This document shows, one piece after another, positions 58,324 to 64,000 of a DNA stretch of 64,000 bases. The DNA comes from Nibribacter roseus (lineage in GTDB: Bacteria; Bacteroidota; Bacteroidia; Cytophagales; Hymenobacteraceae). A model generated the notes under the pieces. The model searched no databases. It was not told the DNA's origin and worked only from the letters and a program-made list of their open reading frames with translations. The number at the start of each line of letters is the position of its first letter. The first letter of the stretch is position 1. The stretch is from the NCBI RefSeq assembly GCF_042662225.1, contig NZ_JBHSYQ010000001.1:62001-126000 (forward strand), in the 5' to 3' direction. The translations under genes and the position numbers were made by a program.

Positions 58324-59136
58324 ATGGAAAATGAAGTGACGGTTGGTATAGTTGGTGCCGGAAATGTGGCTTGCCATCTGGTGAGAGGTTTGCAAAAGGC
58401 AGGAGTTAAGATTGCTCTTGTGTACAGCAGAACAATAGCCAATGCCCAAAAGTTGGCTGCCTGTTCCGCCAACACAATAGCTACAGGCTCTCTTGATTTT
58501 ACCGCTGCTCCACCCGCTGATGTTTATTTAATGGCGGTGCCTGACCAGGTGCTGCCGCAGTTGGCCGAGCAGGCTATATTCCCTACCCAATCCATAGTGG
58601 CGCACACCTCTGGTACGCAACCTTTAGAGGTGCTGTCTCTGCCAAGGGCAGGCGGAAGTTTCGGTGTTTTCTACCCATTGCAAACCTTCAGCAAAGAAAA
58701 AGAGGTAGACTGGCAGAAAGTACCCTTGTGCCTGGAGGCCTCGTCTCCGGAAGCGGAGCAGAAGCTTTGGTTTCTGGCCCAGAAACTCAGTCAGCAAGTA
58801 GTGGCCATGCCGGGGGAGAAACGGCGCCAGTTGCATTTGGCGGCGGTGTTCGCCTGTAATTTTACAAATCATTTATTAGGCGTAGCCCAGGAGGTGCTCA
58901 AAGCCGCTGATCTGCCGCTGAATCTGCTGGAGCCTTTGGTGCAGGAAACAGTCTCTAAAGCATTTGAACATCCGCCCTTTGCAGTGCAGACTGGCCCGGC
59001 CCAACGCGGAGACGTTTCTACCATTCAGGCACACTTGCAGTTGCTGAACGCGCTGCCTCAGTACCAAGACCTCTACCAAACTTTGACAGACAGTATTCAA
59101 ACTACCGCCGGCCTAGATCCTTTTTCAGGAGAATAA
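58324..59136 (+). CDS. Rossmann-fold DUF2520 protein
   Basis: Protein of 270 aa. An N-terminal NAD(P)-binding Rossmann domain has VGIVGAGNVACHLVRGLQKA and LMAVPDQVLPQLAEQ. The helical C-terminal DUF2520 domain contains RRQLHLAAVFACNFTNHLLG. It resembles ketopantoate or pyrroline-5-carboxylate reductases and F420-dependent oxidoreductases; substrate unknown. The gene commonly sits near kdsC and ubiA-like genes in this phylum (from memory). Confidence 0.87.
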   Translation: MENEVTVGIVGAGNVACHLVRGLQKAGVKIALVYSRTIANAQKLAACSANTIATGSLDFTAAPPADVYLMAVPDQVLPQLAEQAIFPTQSIVAHTSGTQPLEVLSLPRAGGSFGVFYPLQTFSKEKEVDWQKVPLCLEASSPEAEQKLWFLAQKLSQQVVAMPGEKRRQLHLAAVFACNFTNHLLGVAQEVLKAADLPLNLLEPLVQETVSKAFEHPPFAVQTGPAQRGDVSTIQAHLQLLNALPQYQDLYQTLTDSIQTTAGLDPFSGE

Positions 59137-59184
59137 GGTAAAATCCAGTTACAGAAGGTATCTGCTATGGTAGTAGTAGGTGTT

Positions 59185-59214
59185 TTGATTAGGGGCTCTG
59201 TATGCCTACCTTTG
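59185..59214 (+). promoter_or_regulatory. promoter of the ferredoxin gene
   Basis: TTG (59185-59187) and TACCTTTG (59207-59214), 19-bp spacer, 19 bp before the start codon at 59234. Confidence 0.7.
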
Positions 59215-59233
59215 CACCTTAAATTTATTACGC

Positions 59234-59563
59234 ATGAAAGTAGTTAATATTATATATAAGTTCCAGGACGGAAAGCCAGACGAAACCCACACGGGGGCAG
59301 AAGGTGAATCGGTGCTGGACGTAGCGCTGAACAATGGCATACAGCTGCAGCATAACTGCGGCGGAGTGTGTGGCTGCAGTACCTGCCACGTATATGTTGA
59401 AAGCGGCATGGACGATCTTCCAGAGATTTCTGACAAAGAAGAAGATTATATTGACCGCGCAGTAGATCCAAGAATCAACTCGCGACTGGCTTGCCAATGT
59501 GTGGTACAGGGTAACCAAGATTTAGTAGTAACCATACCAAAGCAAGATTTCTTAGGACACTAA
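59234..59563 (+). CDS. 2Fe-2S ferredoxin
   Basis: Electron carrier of 109 aa with one [2Fe-2S] cluster. Ligand cysteines are in HNCGGVCGCSTCHVYVES (Cys38, Cys44, Cys47; an extra Cys42 is present) and in LACQCVVQ (Cys87 region). The spacing fits adrenodoxin/Isc-type ferredoxins. iscX follows 142 bp downstream, supporting an iron-sulfur assembly role, although no iscS, iscU or hsc genes are in the window. Confidence 0.93.
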   Translation: MKVVNIIYKFQDGKPDETHTGAEGESVLDVALNNGIQLQHNCGGVCGCSTCHVYVESGMDDLPEISDKEEDYIDRAVDPRINSRLACQCVVQGNQDLVVTIPKQDFLGH

Positions 59564-59568
59564 GGGCA

Positions 59569-59605
59569 GTTGACAGTTATCAGTAAACAGCTATCAGAAT
59601 CAAAA
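59569..59605. repeat. heptamer array (GTTATCA type)
   Basis: 7-mers GTTGACA, GTTATCA, GTAAACA, GCTATCA, GAATCAA directly after the ferredoxin stop codon. Confidence 0.65.
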
Positions 59606-59649
59606 GTGGGCATCTTGTACAGCTCGCTTCCGTTTCATATTACTTGTTT

Positions 59650-59704
59650 TACTGCTACTGATTTACTGTTAATTGTTTACTGATCATTGTTAACTGATAA
59701 TTAA
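59650..59704. repeat. heptamer array (TTACTGT type)
   Basis: 7-mers TACTGAT, TTACTGT, TAATTGT, TTACTGA, TCATTGT, TAACTGA, TAATTAA ending just before the iscX ATG. Roughly complementary to the array at 59569, so the ferredoxin-iscX spacer could form a stem. Confidence 0.65.
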
Positions 59705-59705
59705 A

Positions 59706-59945
59706 ATGAGCAATCTATACGAGCCCCCTATGAAGTGGAGCGACCATGAAGACATAGCCATGGCGCTTTATGAAAAATTTGGTGATGAGTTCACCGAGAA
59801 CAAAATCTACCGCATTCGGTTTACTGATTTGCTGGAGTGGGTGCTGTCTCTGCCTAATTTTGAGGGCAAGCGCGAAGAAGCTTCCGAGGGGCATCTGGAG
59901 CAGATCCAGGCCAAGTGGGTGTATGAGTGGCGCGATAACCAATAA
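59706..59945 (+). CDS. iscX: Fe-S assembly protein IscX
   Basis: Small acidic protein of 79 aa. Motifs match IscX/YfhJ: MKWSDHEDIAMALYEKFGDE, RIRFTDLLEWVLSLPNFEG and HLEQIQAKWVYEW. IscX binds IscS and iron and modulates cluster assembly. An N-terminal extension of eight residues precedes the family start. It is adjacent to the ferredoxin gene. Confidence 0.92.
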   Translation: MSNLYEPPMKWSDHEDIAMALYEKFGDEFTENKIYRIRFTDLLEWVLSLPNFEGKREEASEGHLEQIQAKWVYEWRDNQ

Positions 59946-59958
59946 TAATCTACACGAG

Positions 59959-60012
59959 CAGAAGTCCGTTTTAAGCCTGTTTTTCTAAAAATAGGCCTGA
60001 AACGGACTTCTG
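59959..60012. repeat. dispersed palindrome, copy 26 with extended arms
   Basis: Core CGTTTTAAGCCTGTTTTTC with its partner, extended by CAGAAGTC / GACTTCTG on the outside, giving about 26-bp arms. It probably terminates iscX. Confidence 0.85.
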
Positions 60013-60195
60013 TTTAGAGCTCGTTTGGCTTTTATTTTTGGCAGCGAAAATAGTTAAGATAAGGTTCTGCGGAAGCGTTTTTGGAGACGCATAGCAGCGC
60101 TATGGGGCGAGAAAAAGGCGAACGCAGGTTCTTGGCCGGGTCATTTGCAGCCCAAAATATAAAATCCAATCAAGCTCTTAAATAGCTGAATAACC

Positions 60196-60690
60196 ATGCA
60201 GGCACTTCCTGATTTCCGGCACATTACCACGTTCATTTTTGACGTGGACGGAGTATTAACCGATGGTACCTTGCTGTGCTTTTCTACCGGAGAGCAGGCG
60301 CGGGCCTTCAACATCAAAGACGGCTACGCCATTCGGCATGCCCTCAAGAAAGGCTACCGCGTAGCCATCATCTCGGGCCGAAACGAGCCAGGGGTGCGCA
60401 AGCGTCTGGAGTCTTTAGACGTAAAAGATATTTTCTTAGGTTCTGAAAATAAACTGGATACGTTTCAGAACTACATTTACTTCCACGGAATTGACCCCGA
60501 GACAGTTGTGTTCATGGGAGATGACATGCCTGACCTGGAGGTTATGCAGCATGTGGGAATATCGGCTTGCCCCGCTGATGCCGCCATTGACATTTGTGAC
60601 ATTAGTCAGTATGTTGCCTCTGCAGAGGGCGGCAAGGGTGCTGCCCGCGAATTAATTGAGATGGTGATGAAGCTGCAGAGACGCTGGTAG
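60196..60690 (+). CDS. kdsC: KdsC-type HAD phosphatase
   Basis: Cytoplasmic phosphatase of 164 aa that makes Kdo from Kdo 8-phosphate for lipopolysaccharide. HAD motif I FDVDGVLTDGTL (Asp16, Asp18), motif II IISGRN, motif III Lys in the region of VKDIFLGSENKLDTF, and motif IV FMGDDMPDLEVM. It has no cap domain, as in KdsC. kdsA, B and D are not in the window. Confidence 0.92.
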   Translation: MQALPDFRHITTFIFDVDGVLTDGTLLCFSTGEQARAFNIKDGYAIRHALKKGYRVAIISGRNEPGVRKRLESLDVKDIFLGSENKLDTFQNYIYFHGIDPETVVFMGDDMPDLEVMQHVGISACPADAAIDICDISQYVASAEGGKGAARELIEMVMKLQRRW

Positions 60691-60802
60691 GCATTTCTGG
60701 AGCTAAATATTTTGTTTTTTTAATTTTTGTAAAGAAAGTTTGTTTTTTAGTTAATAATCATATATTTACAACATCATTCATTATCTCATTTTTTAAATTT
60801 TT

Positions 60803-60997
60803 ATGAAAACAGGAACTGTTAAATTCTTCAATGAATCCAAAGGCTACGGTTTTATTACCGAAGAGACCACTAACGAGGATTTCTTTGTGCACATCACCGG
60901 CCTTAATGGAATCCAGATCCAGCAGCACGACAAAGTTGAATTCGACACCAAAGAGGGTAAAAAAGGTATCAACGCGGTTAACGTGAAGAAAATCTAA
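60803..60997 (+). CDS. cold-shock domain protein
   Basis: Single-stranded nucleic-acid-binding protein of 64 aa. RNP1 is KGYGFITEE and RNP2 is FFVHITG, with GTVKFFNESKGYGFI at the N-terminus. The AT-rich stretch upstream (60700-60802) probably forms the long cold-responsive leader typical of csp genes. A terminator follows at 61034. Confidence 0.95.
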   Translation: MKTGTVKFFNESKGYGFITEETTNEDFFVHITGLNGIQIQQHDKVEFDTKEGKKGINAVNVKKI

Positions 60998-61033
60998 CAC
61001 CTCTACGCTTCATATTCATTTTGTACCCATTCT

Positions 61034-61060
61034 AAAAGCCCCTGTTCTAGGGGCTTTTTT
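61034..61060 (+). terminator. terminator of the cold-shock gene
   Basis: AAAAGCCCCT pairs with AGGGGCTTTT and a T run follows. Confidence 0.92.
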
Positions 61061-61115
61061 CATTTGTGGCTTGTAAACCGTAACTTACGCATTGTTTGGT
61101 GCTGCCTTTGACTGT

Positions 61116-61958
61116 GTGAAGAGTTTCCTGTCCCTTATCCGGTTTCCTAACCTGCTCATCATGCTGCTGACGCAGGTGCTGGTGCGCGCTTATCTGGTTT
61201 TTCCAGAACGCAGCCTAGGGCAGTTATTTTCCTTCAGGTTTATTTTGCTTTTGTTGGCCACTCTTTGCGTTGCCGCCGCCGGCTATATCATTAATGACTA
61301 TTATGACCTTAAGATAGACCGGATAAACAAACCTGACCGAATAGTGGTGGGCAAAGGGCTTACCCGTCGCAAAGCCATGGCCATTCACTTGTACCTGTCG
61401 GTGGTAGGGGTGGCGTTGGGTATTGTGCTGGGTTGGCGGGTTGGCTTGGTGATGTTTGGAACCGCCATGCTGCTGTGGGGTTATTCTGCTCAGTTCAAGA
61501 AGTTACCGTTTGTAGGTAATTTTACCATTGCCTTGCTGGCAGCCACCATGGTACTGGTGGTTCCTTTGGCCGCTGGTCAATCTTCTAAAGCCGTTTGGGC
61601 CTATGGCGTTTTTGCTTTTCTGACTACCCTTATCCGTGAGATAATAAAAGACATTGAAGATGAGCAGGGCGATGCCTCTTTCCGGTGCCGTACCCTGCCT
61701 ATAGTTTTTGGTCTTTTAAAGACCAAATGGGTACTTTATGTGCTGCTGGTAATTTTCTTGAGCTTTACTGGGGTAGTAGTGCTAGAGCGGCTGTATGACA
61801 CCTTATTTGCGGTGTATTTATTTGTGGCGGTGGTGTTGCCAACATTGGTACTGTGGTGGCAGCTGTACTATGCAGACCGCAAGAGAGATTTCGCACGGCT
61901 AAGCTGGCTATGTAAAGCAATAATGCTTACCGGAATCTGTTCTATGTTTGTACTGTAG
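61116..61958 (+). CDS. UbiA-family prenyltransferase
   Basis: Membrane prenyltransferase with about nine helices; 280 aa from the GTG at 61116 (MKSFLSLIRFPNLLIMLLTQ), preferred over a TTG at 61092 that adds an unlikely extension. The first Asp-rich motif is NDYYDLKIDRINKPDR near residue 60 and the second is IREIIKDIEDEQGDASFRCR near 175. The family attaches polyprenyl chains to aromatic or glycerol-phosphate acceptors; the acceptor is not known here. Confidence 0.88.
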   Translation: MKSFLSLIRFPNLLIMLLTQVLVRAYLVFPERSLGQLFSFRFILLLLATLCVAAAGYIINDYYDLKIDRINKPDRIVVGKGLTRRKAMAIHLYLSVVGVALGIVLGWRVGLVMFGTAMLLWGYSAQFKKLPFVGNFTIALLAATMVLVVPLAAGQSSKAVWAYGVFAFLTTLIREIIKDIEDEQGDASFRCRTLPIVFGLLKTKWVLYVLLVIFLSFTGVVVLERLYDTLFAVYLFVAVVLPTLVLWWQLYYADRKRDFARLSWLCKAIMLTGICSMFVL

Positions 61959-61961
61959 TGG

Positions 61962-62001
61962 CCGTTTTAGGCCTGTTTTCAGGAAAACGAGCCTAAAACG
62001 G
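61962..62001. repeat. dispersed palindrome, copy 27
   Basis: CCGTTTTAGGCCTGTTTTC pairs with AAAACGAGCCTAAAACGG, nearly perfect. It lies directly after the prenyltransferase stop codon and 24 bp before the porZ ATG. Confidence 0.88.
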
Positions 62002-62024
62002 GCTTTATCTGTGTAATTTTGAAT

Positions 62025-64000
62025 ATGGAGTTTTCAAAAGTAATATCCAGACTGGTTTTATTGTGGAGCATGGCCGTTACAGTTGTTGCCCAGGCTCAAA
62101 CAACTTCCATGGCCATTGGGTCTTGGCAAATTCATGTGCCTAACCAGCAGGCCGTGGCAATCACAGAAACTCCCACTTCTATTTACACAGCCACTGAAGG
62201 CGGCCTTTTCCGCTTTTTAAAACAAGAGAACACCCTCCAGACCCTTTCTAGAATTGACGGATTCTCTGACATGGGAATCAAGTCGCTAAAATATGACCCC
62301 TTTTCCCAAACATTGGTAGTGGTGTACAAGAATACCAATCTTGACCTGGTGCAAAACGGCAGGGTGATCAATTTGACCGAATTGCTGCGGAAGTCAATGC
62401 CAGGGGAAAAAAAGGCTTTTCACCTGTACACCCACAACAAACGCGCATACCTTTCTACTTCCTTTGGTTTGGTGGTGATAGATTTGGTGAAGCATGAGAT
62501 AAAAGATACTTACAGCAACCTTGGCCCGCAGGGGCAACTGGTACAGGTTCATGCCTCTACCGTACTCAACGACAGCCTTTACATTGCTACTTCACAAGGT
62601 TTGATGGGAGCCAGTCTGTCAAATGCCAATTTGCTTGATTTCAGGAGCTGGCGTCGCTTTGGTCCGGCAGATGGCCTGCCACAAGTAAATTCTGCTGAAG
62701 CATATATGACCATTGCTGCTTTTAATGGCGATGTATATGCCGGTGTAAATAACAGCGGGTTGTACCGATATACCGGAATGCGGTGGGAGCAGGCTGCCCT
62801 CTCTACCCAGCAAAATGAGTTTAGGGCAATGGAAACCAACGGTAACAGATTAGTGATCACTGGCCCAGATGAGCTGTTTGAAGTGACTGCCGCCGGTCAG
62901 GTAAGAAGCGTAGTAGACGAATTGTTACAAGATCTAGCAATGGCCATCCCTGCAGAAGGCACCAGCCTCTGGGCTGCCAGTCAGGTAAATGGGTTAGTTA
63001 GAGTTACAGGTAATTCAGTAGAAGCATTTGCTCCAAATGGCCCGGGGTATGTAGATGCTTTCAGAGTGTATGTAGAGCCAAGCCGGTATACCATATTAGC
63101 GGGGGGGTACAATCAGTCTTATCGTGAGACCGGGTCCAGCAGGGGTTTTTATCAGTTCCAAAATGGTCAATGGGAAAGCTTTCACCGCCTAAGCGGAGGG
63201 CAGATGCCTAATAATATGCGTGATTTCGTTGATGCTGCCAGAAACCCGGTAACCGGTAAATTTTATCTGGCCAGTTATGGCGGCGGGTTGCTAGAGTTTA
63301 ATGGACTGGAGGAAGTAAAGTTATACAATCATTTGAACAGCCCACTGGTTTCCTCTTTGCCAGATGAGCCAGTTGCTGGAGATTATGTACGGGTAACCAG
63401 CCTTGCAGCAGATGACGAAGGAAGTTTATGGGTGGTAAACCGAAACAGAGCTATCAATAAACCTGGTTTGTTTGAGTTGAAGCCAGACGGTACATGGGTG
63501 TCATATAACATACCTTATCTGCCAGGTACCAGTGGGGGAACCAACTTTGATCAAATTCTTATTGATGAATTAGGATATAAGTGGCTTTCCATCAGTAACA
63601 ATGCCAACCCATCCGGAATAGTAGTGTATGACAGTGAAGGCAGAAAGTTTAAGTATATAGGGGCAGCAGAAGGCTTGCCAAATGCTCAGGTGTACAGCAT
63701 GGCTCTGGATCAGAACGGTGAGGTTTGGGTAGGAACTGGTAGTGGAGTAGCTGTTTTCTCCAGCTCTGCTGATGTTTTCTCTTCTTCTTTTGCAGGCGCA
63801 TATTTGCCTATTTATGAAAGAAGGCCCCTGCTGGATGGACAGATTGTGAGAAGCATAGCTGTTGATGCAGGCAACCGCAAATGGATAGGAACAGACACAG
63901 GCCTATGGCTGTTTAATGAAACTGGGGAGGAGTTAATTCATTCGTTCACTACCAAGAATAGCCCTTTACCATCAGATAAAATCAATGACATAGGAATAAA
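62025..64000 (+). CDS. porZ: PorZ-like T9SS protein (3' end outside window)
   Basis: At least 658 codons, open to the window edge. A signal peptide (MEFSKVISRLVLLWSMAVTV, cleaved near AQA) is followed by GSWQIHVPNQQAVAITETPT and TATEGGLFRFLKQ. Then come propeller repeats including GFSDMGIKSLKYDPFSQTLV and NTNLDLVQNGRVINLTELLR, and much later AGNRKWIGTDTGLWLFNETG. These are hallmarks of PorZ, the two-propeller surface component of the type IX secretion attachment complex that delivers anionic LPS. It fits the T9SS sorting domains in the window. Confidence 0.88.
   Translation, partial: MEFSKVISRLVLLWSMAVTVVAQAQTTSMAIGSWQIHVPNQQAVAITETPTSIYTATEGGLFRFLKQENTLQTLSRIDGFSDMGIKSLKYDPFSQTLVVVYKNTNLDLVQNGRVINLTELLRKSMPGEKKAFHLYTHNKRAYLSTSFGLVVIDLVKHEIKDTYSNLGPQGQLVQVHASTVLNDSLYIATSQGLMGASLSNANLLDFRSWRRFGPADGLPQVNSAEAYMTIAAFNGDVYAGVNNSGLYRYTGMRWEQAALSTQQNEFRAMETNGNRLVITGPDELFEVTAAGQVRSVVDELLQDLAMAIPAEGTSLWAASQVNGLVRVTGNSVEAFAPNGPGYVDAFRVYVEPSRYTILAGGYNQSYRETGSSRGFYQFQNGQWESFHRLSGGQMPNNMRDFVDAARNPVTGKFYLASYGGGLLEFNGLEEVKLYNHLNSPLVSSLPDEPVAGDYVRVTSLAADDEGSLWVVNRNRAINKPGLFELKPDGTWVSYNIPYLPGTSGGTNFDQILIDELGYKWLSISNNANPSGIVVYDSEGRKFKYIGAAEGLPNAQVYSMALDQNGEVWVGTGSGVAVFSSSADVFSSSFAGAYLPIYERRPLLDGQIVRSIAVDAGNRKWIGTDTGLWLFNETGEELIHSFTTKNSPLPSDKINDIGI

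Noticed and set aside
7329..59704. Heptamer arrays as CRISPR repeats
   Set aside because: Units are 7 bp with no unique spacers and no cas genes nearby.

Overview
The window is a chromosomal segment of a Bacteroidota bacterium. The evidence is the TAnnTTTG-type promoter elements, the many TonB-dependent or beta-barrel outer-membrane proteins with carboxypeptidase-like N-terminal domains, the type IX secretion (T9SS) C-terminal sorting domains, a PorZ gene, and Bacteroidota-style lipoproteins. Gene content and order (nuoJKLMN; ccmBCDEF followed by DUF2520, ferredoxin, iscX, kdsC, csp, ubiA and porZ) suggest Hymenobacteraceae, near Rufibacter or Pontibacter. That placement is inference from memory and was not searched. 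No phage, plasmid, CRISPR array or complete insertion sequence was seen.

Layout. 1-5835: the end of the complex I operon (nuoJ partial, nuoK, nuoL, nuoM, nuoN). 6222-9125: a DUF2625 protein and aspS on the minus strand. 9468-18714: a small exported protein with a nonsense codon, two paralogous DUF6252-like lipoproteins, a frameshifted T9SS lipase-like protein, an outer-membrane beta-barrel protein and an ABC ATPase. 18960-22598: an ABC permease fused to an M1-type peptidase, which works with that ATPase. 23194-28652: a TPR protein, an RNA methyltransferase, mutS, tRNA-Gly, tRNA-Leu and a decayed gene. 29100-34741: a T9SS beta-propeller protein with an abrupt GC switch, convergent with a propeller-PAS sensor that lacks a kinase ATPase domain. 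35143-39374: a minus-strand sulfur cluster (TlpA-like thioredoxin, split YeeE/YedE transporter, persulfide dioxygenase-rhodanese, TauE/SafE exporter). 39792-47865: fatty-acid hydroxylase, aldose epimerase with a Nudix-type regulator, aldehyde dehydrogenase, an acidic protein, a T9SS gene remnant, a DUF486 protein and a MoxR ATPase. 48308-52651: a beta-helix lipoprotein plus TonB-dependent receptor. 53033-58160: cytochrome c maturation. 58324-64000: DUF2520 protein, ferredoxin, IscX, KdsC, cold-shock protein, UbiA prenyltransferase and porZ (runs off the window).

The strongest signal not explained by genes is a dispersed family of about 38-40 bp imperfect palindromes. The core reads roughly CGTTTTAGGCCTGTTTTC, followed by its reverse complement. 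I count 27 copies, all between genes, often fused to intrinsic terminators. A second signal is a set of short intergenic arrays with an exact 7-bp period but different sequences from site to site. Other short palindrome families, a nonsense codon at a signal-peptide cleavage site, a frameshift in the lipase-like gene and a CxxxY-type CcmE are recorded as findings. I did not find an obvious new multi-gene defence or biosynthetic system.
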